Of a DNA stretch of 64,000 nucleotides, positions 49,132-57,698 are shown in pieces (within the stretch, counting starts at the first letter, position 1; each line of letters starts with the position of its first letter). The notes under the pieces are model-generated. The model was given only the letters and a program-made list of their open reading frames with translations. It had not been told where the DNA came from and searched no databases. The position numbers and the translations under genes were made by a program. The stretch is taken from the NCBI RefSeq assembly GCF_000621625.1, contig NZ_JHXV01000017.1, positions 32,515-96,514 of the forward strand, given 5' to 3'. The stretch comes from Crocinitomix catalasitica ATCC 23190. GTDB lineage: Bacteria > Bacteroidota > Bacteroidia > Flavobacteriales_D > Crocinitomicaceae.

Positions 49132-50177
49132 TAAAAAGTCCTTTTAGTTAATGTAACACTCATTTTATAATATCTTTTCCAAACATCTAAATTTGCTCCT
49201 TCAGCTGGAATAACATCCACTGCGATGGTTCTTTTAATTGATTCAAATTTCTTTTGAAATTCTACTGGTAATAATACCGTAGACGCATAAAATCTATTAA
49301 TGATACCTTCACTTCTTTTTCCGTCTGCAAAATCAACAGTTACCTTGTCTCCGATTTCAATATACCTTAGGTCTTCTTGCTCAAAATACGCTTCAATATG
49401 TGCTAAATCTGCTTGAAAAATATTCATTATCATTTGATTTCTTATCGCCACCTCATAAGGTTGTTTGAAAATTGTTGCAACATACCCGTCAATTGGAGAT
49501 AAGAAATATCTATATGGAGATGAAGTGGCAGTGGTCCTGGAAGAGTCTAGTTGTTGATCAGAGATTTCTTTTGACTTTACATCACCCAACTGTCTATTTA
49601 AAATAGCATTTTCATTTCTATTCAGTGTAATTACCGCTTCTACTTTTTTAATTTGATATCTAATATTTACCAAATCCTTTTCAGATGCTGTACCCAATAT
49701 AACCTCATTCTCTAATCGATTCAACTGTGACTGATAAGATGCCAATAATTGCTTATCGCTGCGAATTTTACTATTATTTAGATCAATGCTTTTCTTCAAT
49801 GAATAGGTCTCTCTATCGGCCCAATTACTTGAACTTGGTGTATTCACTATTTCATCACCTCCATAAACAAGATCTTCTGTTAAATAAGAAAATAAAGTAT
49901 CTCCTTTCTTAACATTTTCACCTTCATTAATATAAAATTTTTCAATTCTTATATCTTCCGTATAACTTATATCCACATCCTCAAATAATATCTGTCCATC
50001 AGCTTTTATATAGAATGTACTATAGAAAAAATAGCGCAAGGAAAAAAACAAAATCAATCCAAGAATTGATAAATAAATCAATTTATCCCAATTAAAATTA
50101 CTTCTCCTGTTCGTTTTACCTTCTTCGATAAAACGTAAATGACTATCATCTTTACGTTTAAAATTTAAACTTTTCAT
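49131..50177 (-). CDS. HlyD-type membrane-fusion protein
   Basis: A 348-residue periplasmic adaptor. A short cytoplasmic tail (about residues 1-30) precedes one transmembrane helix (about 34-52). Then comes a lipoyl half (KADGQILFEDVDISYTEDIRIEKFYINEGENVKKGDTLF, 58-95), a helical hairpin (about 115-197), the second lipoyl half (SPIDGYVATIFKQPYEVAI, 222-240) and a beta-barrel segment ending near 345. Such adaptors link an inner-membrane transporter or synthase to a TolC-like channel. No ABC or RND pump is encoded nearby, so the likely inner-membrane partner is the GT2 synthase. It starts 2 bp after the TolC-like gene. Confidence 0.88.
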   Translation of the reverse strand: MKSLNFKRKDDSHLRFIEEGKTNRRSNFNWDKLIYLSILGLILFFSLRYFFYSTFYIKADGQILFEDVDISYTEDIRIEKFYINEGENVKKGDTLFSYLTEDLVYGGDEIVNTPSSSNWADRETYSLKKSIDLNNSKIRSDKQLLASYQSQLNRLENEVILGTASEKDLVNIRYQIKKVEAVITLNRNENAILNRQLGDVKSKEISDQQLDSSRTTATSSPYRYFLSPIDGYVATIFKQPYEVAIRNQMIMNIFQADLAHIEAYFEQEDLRYIEIGDKVTVDFADGKRSEGIINRFYASTVLLPVEFQKKFESIKRTIAVDVIPAEGANLDVWKRYYKMSVTLTKRTF

Positions 50178-50179
50178 TA

Positions 50180-52210
50180 TTATCTTAATCCACTTTTATC
50201 CAATGAAATCATTCGGGATAAATCGTGGTATGCAAATTTAATTATCCCTAATCTTTCTTTTAATTCACTTACTTTATTTTCCATCGCTAAGCGATTTTCA
50301 AAGTCTTCTGTTCTTAATGCTATAACGACTTTATCCTGATGTGCATCAACATAGGGTTTTAATTTTCTAATTAAGAAATCAGTATCGACATTTTCATAAC
50401 ACATAAAGTAAACCTCATCAACAACATCAAAGAGCTGATTCATTATCAATTCATTATAATGTTTAGGTACGGATATTTGTAGTTTAAGTTCGTTTTTATC
50501 ACAAAATATTTTCGCTTGTTTAACTAAATTTAAGTAGTCCTCCTGCATTTTAACTTTATGCTCATCCCATTCTGGCATTGTATGCGGTTCAATATCCAAA
50601 TGTATTCCAGTTGGACTTATTAACGGATAATTTTCTAATACCTCTGCCAAATAAACACCAATATTCTGATTGTAGAAGAGTTTATTATCCCCTAACATAA
50701 AATAAAGATCATTTGTCTCTTTCAATAACTTCATCAGCTTCCATTTCTCCTCAGTTTTCTCATATTTATTTACTGAAACAATCACATGATTAATTTCATT
50801 ATAAATGATATATTCATTTAAAAAATCACTCGTATAATTATCAAAAGTACTTGACCAAACATAAATTGATCGGTCCTTTTTCTCAATAAATTGTATAAAG
50901 TCATTCGGAGTTACTGATTTAACAATTTCGTTTATAGCTACTTCATTTAACTTCGAATGGATTTTTAAAGCTTTTAAATAAAGATTTTGCAAATCCTCTA
51001 TTAAGTTTAAATCTTCAAGTAACATATCATCATCCAGTTTTAAAATTGTAATTGGATCGACGTATTTATCGCTGATTTTCAACCGCGCCTTTTCAATTCG
51101 TAACTTCTCTGAAATTAATTTTCGTTTTTGATAATGTTCGATAAATGATTTAAGATGATGCCTGAAATCATAAGCGCTATTTAATACATCTTCTTGCAAT
51201 TTAGATTGATCTCTTATGAATTGTGCATTGTCGTATTGCCATTTCTCATACTCTACTTCATTATTTAGTTGTGTACTGAAGTTTAAAGGGATTGAAAGAT
51301 TAATCCCTCCAGCAAAGTATCCGCGATTCGGTCCTTGCAGTATATCGTAGTAATTATATCTTAAATATGGTTTTAAACTCATTTGATGATACCACGAAAA
51401 GTATGGTTTAAATTCGCTTGAATTTTCTAATGAATCACTTTGCAAACCTACCAATTCAAATATTCTTGTATAATCCAGATCAATCAAAGGAATTGTTTGC
51501 GAGGAGATATCGAACGATGACGGTTCAATTTGCATATATTCAGCATAAGATTCATATAAGTTTATTAAACTCTCCGTTTCTGTTAATTCCATTTCAACTT
51601 TTATCAATTCTTCTTTGCTCGATTTTCTCAATAAAACTAAATCTTGGATGATTTTATACTGCTTTTTTATTTGAATTAAACGCTGATTTAGAAGCTCTAA
51701 CTTAAATTGATTAAAAAGAATTAAAGTTTGGTCAAATCGATAGATATATTGTTCCCCATTAACAGCTATATTATATTGTAATTTTTCACGATTTACTCTG
51801 TCAGAAATCATTTGAGATCTCACTCGATTCTCTAATAAACCATTGTTTAGTAAGTCCCATTCTACCCCTAACTGAACACGACCAGAATAACTTATATTCT
51901 CTTCAAGATCTGAGGATGGATCAAGATTGATATTTTGCTGATAACCGCTAGTAAAATCGACACCAATATCCTTTTTCAATTGTTCCGCTCTTTTTTCCAA
52001 ATAAACTGAACGATCAATATTATTTGAGGTGGTGTTTTTTTTGGAAATTTCGTTTAAATAAGCAAGAGAAGTGTCCGTAAAATTTTTCGCTTGGTATGGC
52101 GATTCAAAAATTAATTTCTTTAATTCAAAAGCCATAATACTATACAACGAATCATTTTGACTAGTTGCCAGTATAGGCATAATAAATATTAACAATAAGA
52201 TTTTTTTCAT
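50180..52210 (-). CDS. TolC-like outer-membrane channel fused to a glycosidase-like TIM barrel
   Basis: A 676-residue exported protein (signal peptide about 1-18). Residues about 60-425 show the TolC/OEP arrangement: long amphipathic helices with Gln, Glu and Lys heptads, and the beta-strand segment YFAGGINLSIPLNFSTQ near 300, typical of outer-membrane efflux proteins. Residues about 435-676 are an unrelated alpha/beta domain with IHLDIEPH (D539 and E541), LQISVPKHYNEL, VDEVYFMCYEN and KVVIALRTE, a TIM-barrel pattern like that of glycoside-hydrolase relatives. It would place a hydrolase on the channel, perhaps to trim or release polymer. It is first in the operon. Confidence 0.8.
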   Translation of the reverse strand: MKKILLLIFIMPILATSQNDSLYSIMAFELKKLIFESPYQAKNFTDTSLAYLNEISKKNTTSNNIDRSVYLEKRAEQLKKDIGVDFTSGYQQNINLDPSSDLEENISYSGRVQLGVEWDLLNNGLLENRVRSQMISDRVNREKLQYNIAVNGEQYIYRFDQTLILFNQFKLELLNQRLIQIKKQYKIIQDLVLLRKSSKEELIKVEMELTETESLINLYESYAEYMQIEPSSFDISSQTIPLIDLDYTRIFELVGLQSDSLENSSEFKPYFSWYHQMSLKPYLRYNYYDILQGPNRGYFAGGINLSIPLNFSTQLNNEVEYEKWQYDNAQFIRDQSKLQEDVLNSAYDFRHHLKSFIEHYQKRKLISEKLRIEKARLKISDKYVDPITILKLDDDMLLEDLNLIEDLQNLYLKALKIHSKLNEVAINEIVKSVTPNDFIQFIEKKDRSIYVWSSTFDNYTSDFLNEYIIYNEINHVIVSVNKYEKTEEKWKLMKLLKETNDLYFMLGDNKLFYNQNIGVYLAEVLENYPLISPTGIHLDIEPHTMPEWDEHKVKMQEDYLNLVKQAKIFCDKNELKLQISVPKHYNELIMNQLFDVVDEVYFMCYENVDTDFLIRKLKPYVDAHQDKVVIALRTEDFENRLAMENKVSELKERLGIIKFAYHDLSRMISLDKSGLR

Positions 52211-52325
52211 TTATTAAAAACCAAGTAGCAATTCATTCTTTTCAGGCTATTGGTCTTTAACTCCTTTAAAAGCTGAATATTACATCAAAAAGTCTTCAAA
52301 AAAGTAGAACAATTAACCCGCTATA

Positions 52326-52333
52326 CAAAGATA
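52326..52333 (-). promoter_or_regulatory. Likely promoter -7 element of the TolC/HlyD/zinc-ribbon/GT2 operon
   Basis: On the minus strand this reads TATCTTTG, an exact TAnnTTTG match, about 115 bp before the first ATG at 52210 and just beyond the stop of the upstream heptosyltransferase gene at 52340. No TTG is found at the usual -33 spacing. Confidence 0.4.
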
Positions 52334-52339
52334 ATCAAA

Positions 52340-53344
52340 TTAATTTTTAATTGCGCTTATATCAATATTCATCCCACACTTAAAATGACCTTTAGGACAT
52401 TGCTTATAACCGTGCAAACCACAAGGTCTACAATTCAGTTTTTCTGGTGTTTGGATGATTTGTTGATCGGATGACAAAGGGCCAAATCCGAAGGTTGGGA
52501 TTGTTGAACAGAAAAATGCAACAACTGGAGCATTCATTGCGCTTGCCAGATGCAACGGTGCAGAATCATTTACAAAAGACTTTTTTGCCTTACCTATTAA
52601 TACAGCCGATTCCATTAAAGTTAACTCTCCAGCCAAATTAACCAACTGATCTATAGACTTTCCAATGCCTTCAATAATATTGTCAATTAGACCAATGTCT
52701 GAAGGTGCTCCTACAAAATATATCTTGCTTTTTTCTGAAAGAAAACGTTGACCTAGCTCAATCCATTTCTCTTGAGGAAGTTGCTTTGTGAACCATACTG
52801 AGGCTGGTGCAAACACAATAAATGAGTCGTCATTTTTAGTGAGTTCTTCGATTTTAGATTGATCTAAATTACTAGGGTAAAGCTTCGGTTTTTCAGCCTT
52901 CTCAAAACCATTTTCAGGATCAGCATTTAGCAACTTTAAATTGCGATCTATTTCATGTCCTCCATCTCCAATTTCATGTTTTACTTTAAAATTAAAAGTA
53001 AATGCAAATGGATTCTTATCATATCCTACTTTTATATCAGCATTTGAACGCCAAGTTAAAAAACCTGATGCCGCAAATCGTTGTAAATTATAAACTTTAT
53101 TATAATTATTCGCTCTTATTTTTTTCGAGAGATTAAATAAATTTTTGTATTTATTTTTAGATTTATCCCAAACAATTACATTATTTATCTGCGGGTTATC
53201 CTTTAGCAAATTTTCATTTCCTTTTCTAACCAAAACATCTACCTGCCAAGAATCTCCGTGTACTTTCTTAATGGTTTCAATCAATGAGGTTGAAAGAATA
53301 ACATCTCCTATAAAAGCGGTTTGTATGATGAGTATATTAATCAA
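52340..53344 (-). CDS. Glycosyltransferase family 9 (heptosyltransferase-like)
   Basis: A 334-residue GT-B enzyme resembling WaaC/WaaF ADP-heptose:LPS heptosyltransferases. It begins INILIIQTAFIGDVILSTSLIETI, the N-terminal GDxxLxxP-like motif, and contains APASVWFTKQLPQEKWIELGQRF near residue 173, VNDSAPLHLASAMNAPVVAFF near 258 and a late cysteine-containing C-terminus (LNCRPCGLHGYKQCPKGHFKCG) usual in Bacteroidota members. It likely adds heptose to the lipopolysaccharide core. The stop precedes the TolC operon, and its start overlaps the thioesterase gene by 4 bp. Confidence 0.85.
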   Translation of the reverse strand: MINILIIQTAFIGDVILSTSLIETIKKVHGDSWQVDVLVRKGNENLLKDNPQINNVIVWDKSKNKYKNLFNLSKKIRANNYNKVYNLQRFAASGFLTWRSNADIKVGYDKNPFAFTFNFKVKHEIGDGGHEIDRNLKLLNADPENGFEKAEKPKLYPSNLDQSKIEELTKNDDSFIVFAPASVWFTKQLPQEKWIELGQRFLSEKSKIYFVGAPSDIGLIDNIIEGIGKSIDQLVNLAGELTLMESAVLIGKAKKSFVNDSAPLHLASAMNAPVVAFFCSTIPTFGFGPLSSDQQIIQTPEKLNCRPCGLHGYKQCPKGHFKCGMNIDISAIKN

Positions 53345-53733
53345 TTTGAAATCGCATATTTTTCACGAACACTGTCATCAATTGGAATAGACTTTCCGTT
53401 ACTATCTATTCTAACAAAGATAAAAATTGTAGAACAAACTGTTTCTTCATTCCCTGAATAAAAATCTTTGGCTCGCGCCTCTATATAAACTGTCAAAGAA
53501 GATTTACCCACCCTTTTTACATCGCCATAAATAATTACTTGATCACCATTTTTAACAGGGCGTTCAAAAACCATCTCATCAATTTTAGCCGTTACCATGT
53601 TCGGGTTTTTACACACCGAACAAGCCCATGTTGCCGCGGCCTCATCTAACCAGGCTAACATATTTCCTCCAAATAAATTTCCATGAACACCAATATCCTT
53701 GGTCATACAAAGTTTTATCGCCAATTTCTCCAT
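53341..53733 (-). CDS. YciA-like acyl-CoA thioesterase
   Basis: A 130-residue hotdog protein. The segment DIGVHGNLFGGNMLAWLDEAAATWA near residue 14 has the N, GG and Asp arrangement of YciA/BACH-type acyl-CoA hydrolases, followed by VTAKIDEMVFERPV and GDQVIIYGDV. It probably cleaves medium- to long-chain acyl-CoA in the cytoplasm. It lies between two glycosyltransferase genes, which it overlaps or nearly abuts, without an obvious functional link. Confidence 0.85.
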   Translation of the reverse strand: MEKLAIKLCMTKDIGVHGNLFGGNMLAWLDEAAATWACSVCKNPNMVTAKIDEMVFERPVKNGDQVIIYGDVKRVGKSSLTVYIEARAKDFYSGNEETVCSTIFIFVRIDSNGKSIPIDDSVREKYAISN

Positions 53734-53736
53734 TAA

Positions 53737-54777
53737 CTATTTTATTTTTAATAATGTATCCACCCAATCTTGGACTTGATGACTATTCCCGATTGAATGA
53801 CTCTTCTCTCCCATCTCTATAATATCCGCATCACTCATTTGAATGATCCTTAACATTGCATTTTTAATTTCACTGATATTCCCTGCTTCGAATTGAATTC
53901 CGTTGCCTTGAAGGAATTTCTCGCTCGAGCCAATTTTATCACTCAATAGTAAAGGGAATCCACAAATAGCAAATTCTTGTGTGCTCACTCCCCACGGTTC
54001 GAATTTACTTGGTAAAATATAAACTGAGGTCGCCGCAATATATTTATCCATTTCGTCTGGTTGAACAAATCCAAAATGTTTAATCTTCTCTGATTCAACT
54101 TTATTCTCCCATTCCTCTCCTGTTCCTAAACACCATAATTCCCAATCATTAGGAAATTCTTCCTGAAGCTCAGTAAAAGCTTTCCACATCTCAAAAATTC
54201 CTTTATGCTCAACATACCTGGCTACATATAAGAACCTTTTGGGTAACTTTTCTTTTTTCCTTGTAAAAGTACTGTTGTATTTTTCGTTAAACAAAATAGT
54301 ATCTGCACAATAAAAACCTTTTGATATCGCGCCTTTAAATCCTAATTTCTCTGCGTAACGTTCTTGCTTAACTCCTGGAACCCATGCGTGCGTAAAAATT
54401 CTCTTTAAATAAAAAGGAGAGATCATTGTGGCAATTCTTTGTTTCAAATTACCATTCCAATGATTATCCAGTGACAATACTTTTTGAACTTTCCTGTCTA
54501 GCTTTTTTAAAATTTTAAGATAATCTTTATCCATCCAGCCACTACAAACAATTGTATCTGGATTAAAGTCGAAAACTAATTTTTCAATTTCAGATAAGCT
54601 AAATTTCGATTTATCAATCATTTTTATCCTGTCATCAATTGCAAAATTGAAAGGTGCTTCACTATTTTTTGGCCAGTGAACTAACATCACATCGGCTTTT
54701 TGAACCAATGCATTTGCACAAGCCATAAAATAACCTGCTATTTCACTATATAAAAACACTATTTTTGTCTGTGACAT
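53737..54777 (-). CDS. Glycosyltransferase family 4
   Basis: The ATG at 54777 gives 346 residues; a longer frame from 54831 crosses the short divergent region with rsmE. The C-terminal GT-B donor domain shows LYVARYVEHKGIFEMWKAF near residue 179 and PSKFEPWGVSTQEFAICGFPLLLSD near 259, where the Glu-x7-Glu-like pattern of GT4 enzymes is found. It probably transfers a sugar from a nucleotide donor in LPS or another surface glycan. The donor is unknown. It is downstream of nothing on its strand and leads into the thioesterase and heptosyltransferase genes. Confidence 0.82.
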   Translation of the reverse strand: MSQTKIVFLYSEIAGYFMACANALVQKADVMLVHWPKNSEAPFNFAIDDRIKMIDKSKFSLSEIEKLVFDFNPDTIVCSGWMDKDYLKILKKLDRKVQKVLSLDNHWNGNLKQRIATMISPFYLKRIFTHAWVPGVKQERYAEKLGFKGAISKGFYCADTILFNEKYNSTFTRKKEKLPKRFLYVARYVEHKGIFEMWKAFTELQEEFPNDWELWCLGTGEEWENKVESEKIKHFGFVQPDEMDKYIAATSVYILPSKFEPWGVSTQEFAICGFPLLLSDKIGSSEKFLQGNGIQFEAGNISEIKNAMLRIIQMSDADIIEMGEKSHSIGNSHQVQDWVDTLLKIK

Positions 54778-54818
54778 TCCGATAAAATTCTGGATGTAAA
54801 AATATACATTTAAGTAGG

Positions 54819-55523
54819 ATGAGTTTGGCAAAACATAGTTTTTTTTGTGAGAATATTGACGATTGCACTTTAGGTGAAGATGAATCTCACCATGCTGTTA
54901 GAGTACTTCGTCTAAAGGAGAATCAGCATATAACAGTAATTAATGGAACTGGTAGATTAGTTACGGCTAAAATTACAATGGCTGATAAAAAAGCAGTTTA
55001 TTTTGAAATTATTGATGATTATCAACAAAAACTTAATGACTTTGATATCCATATTGCCATAGCTCCAACTAAAAATATTGATCGATTTAATTTTTTCTTA
55101 GAGAAAACTATTGAAATAGGCATTTCTCGAATCACACCCATACTTACTTCGAATTCAGAGCGTAAACATTTACAGCACGATAAATTAAGCAAGCAAATGT
55201 TGAGCGCACTTAAACAATCAGGTAATTTATATATACCCGTACTTGAAGAGTTAACGAGTTTAAGTGACTTTTTTCAAAATTTAAACACTACAAGCGCCAA
55301 ATTCATTGCTCATTGTGAAAAAGAAAATGAAGGCAACGAATTAAGAGAAGTCCTTCCTAAAGATAAGAAAGTAGTTATTTTAATTGGGCCAGAGGGTGAT
55401 TTTACGAAAGAAGAAATTAACTTAGCAATAGAAAATAATTTTAACCCCATTAAACTTGGTTCGACAAGATTAAGAACCGAAACAGCAGGAATAGTAGCAT
55501 GTCATACCGTACACGTAATATAG
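54819..55523 (+). CDS. rsmE: 16S rRNA (uracil(1498)-N(3))-methyltransferase
   Basis: RsmE methylates U1498 of 16S rRNA. The 234-residue protein begins with an N-terminal PUA-like part (GEDESHHAVRVLRLKENQHI, near residue 19, the HxxxVLR signature) and a SPOUT-knot C-terminal domain with VVILIGPEGDFTKEEI near 187 and LGSTRLRTETAGIVA near 216. It is divergent from the GT4 gene with only 41 bp between starts and overlaps the following gene by 25 bp. Confidence 0.92.
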   Translation: MSLAKHSFFCENIDDCTLGEDESHHAVRVLRLKENQHITVINGTGRLVTAKITMADKKAVYFEIIDDYQQKLNDFDIHIAIAPTKNIDRFNFFLEKTIEIGISRITPILTSNSERKHLQHDKLSKQMLSALKQSGNLYIPVLEELTSLSDFFQNLNTTSAKFIAHCEKENEGNELREVLPKDKKVVILIGPEGDFTKEEINLAIENNFNPIKLGSTRLRTETAGIVACHTVHVI

Positions 55524-56182
55524 TTTTATTAATTTTTATTTGTTTTATAAGCTTGGGCTTTACAATGCAGCAAACAAATACGCCTTCTTATCAGATTGCC
55601 GTACTAAAATATAAAGGTGGTGGTGATTGGTATGCCAATCCAACAGCTTTGCCGAATTTAGTAGCGTTTTGTAATCAAAAAATTAAAACCAATATCTCTA
55701 CAACTATTGAAACTGTTGAAGTTGGTAGCAGTGATTTATTTAACTATCCTTTCGTTCATATGACAGGACATGGTAACGTCTTGTTTACAAATGACGACGT
55801 TGAAAACTTAAGAAATTATTTAATCGGTGGAGGATTTTTACATATTGATGATAATTATGGGATGGATAAATTTATTCGCGTCGAATTAAAAAAAGTATTC
55901 CCGAATAACGAGTTGGTTGTTTTACCTAATAATCATCCTATATTCAATCAGACTTATAAATTCCCTAATGGCTTACCTAAAATACACGAACATGACGACA
56001 AACCAAGTCAAGCGTTCGGCATTGTTTACGAAGGCAGATTGGTATGCTTGTACACATTTGAAACTGATTTAGGAGATGGTTGGGAAGATCAAGAAGTACA
56101 TAACGACAGTCCAATTAAACGGAAGGAAGCGTTGGAAATGGGCGCAAATATTATAGAATATGTTTTCAGTGGTGGACGTTAA
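55499..56182 (+). CDS. DUF4159 family exported protein
   Basis: A 227-residue protein with an N-terminal signal or anchor segment (about residues 8-23). The remainder matches the DUF4159 pattern: IAVLKYKGGGDWYANPTALPNL near residue 34, FVHMTGHGNVLFTNDDVENLRNYLIGGGFLHIDDNYGMD near 84 and VVLPNNHPIFN. The glycine-rich pieces resemble a glutamine-amidotransferase-like fold, but I see no catalytic triad. It is widespread in Bacteroidota with no established role. It overlaps rsmE (25 bp) and the following gene (23 bp), so the three are coupled. Confidence 0.8.
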   Translation: MSYRTRNIVLLIFICFISLGFTMQQTNTPSYQIAVLKYKGGGDWYANPTALPNLVAFCNQKIKTNISTTIETVEVGSSDLFNYPFVHMTGHGNVLFTNDDVENLRNYLIGGGFLHIDDNYGMDKFIRVELKKVFPNNELVVLPNNHPIFNQTYKFPNGLPKIHEHDDKPSQAFGIVYEGRLVCLYTFETDLGDGWEDQEVHNDSPIKRKEALEMGANIIEYVFSGGR

Positions 56183-57197
56183 ATATTTATTGATTTTTTG
56201 GAGTTTGTTTATGGCTTCATCATTCGCTGAAGCAAAACAAGGAGAAGTTATGTCTAAATATAAGACACAAACAAATCCTTATTTCATGTTCACAAAATTC
56301 AAACGTGGATTTGATAATGATTCTTTGCGATCTACTTTGGATGAACTTGAAAAAATTCCACGTAAAAAATGGACAAGAATTGACAGTCTTCAATTTGCAA
56401 GCACTTCATTAAAAACTGGTAATTTAAAATTAGCAGATTATTATTTTGAGCACATAACTTTAACAGCAAGTGATGAAGAATTCTGGTGGGACCATATGGT
56501 GCTTCATCTGTTAAACAAAGACTTTAAAGGTGGTTTGAAAGAAATTAAATCTAAATATCCAGGAATATTGGAATTTTCGGAAGTTTACTTCCTTGAGAAA
56601 ATATTTCAAGCGTATTTGAGAATGAAAACGAACGAACAGTGGCATAAAACAGATGTTGTTTTAGACTGGGAAGTTGATAGTAACATTCTTTATATAGATA
56701 AAAACAATATTGAATTTGAGAGAAATATAATTACTCCATTAAACCATTTGAACAATGTATTGCATCGATTAATTCATCACATCCATTCCGAAGACCCAAT
56801 TTTGGCAAGAGTTTGTTTTGAAATGGGAACAATTTTAGAAAAACACATTTCAGTAACACAAGCATATATAGCATATAATTTGGGACGTAATTATAATAAA
56901 TGGGATAAAGAAATTTTAAATGCTGTTAAAGCGGCTAAATTTCAAATGAGTGAACAACAGCTGAAAATCCCAGTATTTCGACGCTACTTTCCTCGAATTG
57001 AACATTGGAGATTTGAATATGCCGTTCTAAAAGAGAAAATCAAAAATGCTCAAAACGACACCATTCACTATAAATCGCCAGTTTTAATGAAAAAAACCAA
57101 AGAGAATAAATTACCTATTCCCGCAGAGTTAGTAATTGTGATTGGTTTAGCATTAATATTTCTACTTATTTTAATTTTTGTACGAACGAAAAAATAA
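56160..57197 (+). CDS. Membrane-anchored hypothetical protein with TPR-like helices
   Basis: A 345-residue protein of unknown family. It has an N-terminal hydrophobic segment (about residues 8-22), a long helix-rich middle with LKTGNLKLADYYFEHI and VTQAYIAYNLGRNYNKWD segments that resemble TPR-like pairs, and a C-terminal transmembrane helix (about 323-341) followed by a basic RTKK. That topology places most of the protein in the periplasm, or as a signal-peptide-cleaved C-tail-anchored protein. A later ATG at the signal-segment MASS is possible. It overlaps the DUF4159 gene, which suggests a joint envelope role. Confidence 0.65.
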   Translation: MFSVVDVKYLLIFWSLFMASSFAEAKQGEVMSKYKTQTNPYFMFTKFKRGFDNDSLRSTLDELEKIPRKKWTRIDSLQFASTSLKTGNLKLADYYFEHITLTASDEEFWWDHMVLHLLNKDFKGGLKEIKSKYPGILEFSEVYFLEKIFQAYLRMKTNEQWHKTDVVLDWEVDSNILYIDKNNIEFERNIITPLNHLNNVLHRLIHHIHSEDPILARVCFEMGTILEKHISVTQAYIAYNLGRNYNKWDKEILNAVKAAKFQMSEQQLKIPVFRRYFPRIEHWRFEYAVLKEKIKNAQNDTIHYKSPVLMKKTKENKLPIPAELVIVIGLALIFLLILIFVRTKK

Positions 57198-57209
57198 GGC
57201 CTTAATTAT

Positions 57210-57689
57210 ATGAAAGCTCTAAATATAACACTCATAACCCTTGTTTTTCAAATAGTTGCTTGCGGTAACGTAAAGCACATTGAAACCCAATCTGAAAATT
57301 TAGACAAAATAGTTGAAAAGATTCCATCTTCTGAGGAAAATGAAATGACAACCGCTATTTTAACGAATGATTGGGGGCTATACAGAGAAAGCGTAGCAAT
57401 GAATATTCACGAAGTAGAAATCTCAGGCAATAAAATGACTGTTAAAGTATCATATAGTGGAGGTTGTAAAGAACATTATTTTAAAATGATAGGTTATCAA
57501 TTCACTACGACAAGTATACCCACGGAGCGCGCAATTAAAATTTACCATGATACGAATCAAGATGATTGCAGAGAACTTATCTCTGACGTTTTAGAATTTG
57601 ACATAAGTGCTTTAGGGCTGGATAATGCTACCCCAGTTAATCTTCAACTATATGGCTATGAAGGAGATATTATCTATACAAAAAATTAA
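57210..57689 (+). CDS. Small lipoprotein of unknown function
   Basis: A 159-residue protein with lipobox IVAC at residues 15-18, so it is a predicted lipoprotein. The mature part contains MTVKVSYSGGCKEHYFKMIG and an acidic NQDDC segment, with a few conserved-looking cysteines (Cys near residues 90 and 116 could pair). The beta-rich, small domain is not one I recognise. It follows the preceding hypothetical by 12 bp and converges on hemB. Confidence 0.7.
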   Translation: MKALNITLITLVFQIVACGNVKHIETQSENLDKIVEKIPSSEENEMTTAILTNDWGLYRESVAMNIHEVEISGNKMTVKVSYSGGCKEHYFKMIGYQFTTTSIPTERAIKIYHDTNQDDCRELISDVLEFDISALGLDNATPVNLQLYGYEGDIIYTKN

Positions 57690-57698
57690 ACAAGTCAC

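Noticed and set aside
52211..52339. Possible small gene or RNA before the TolC operon
   Set aside because: No open frame or stable hairpin was found; the region is best explained by the promoter.
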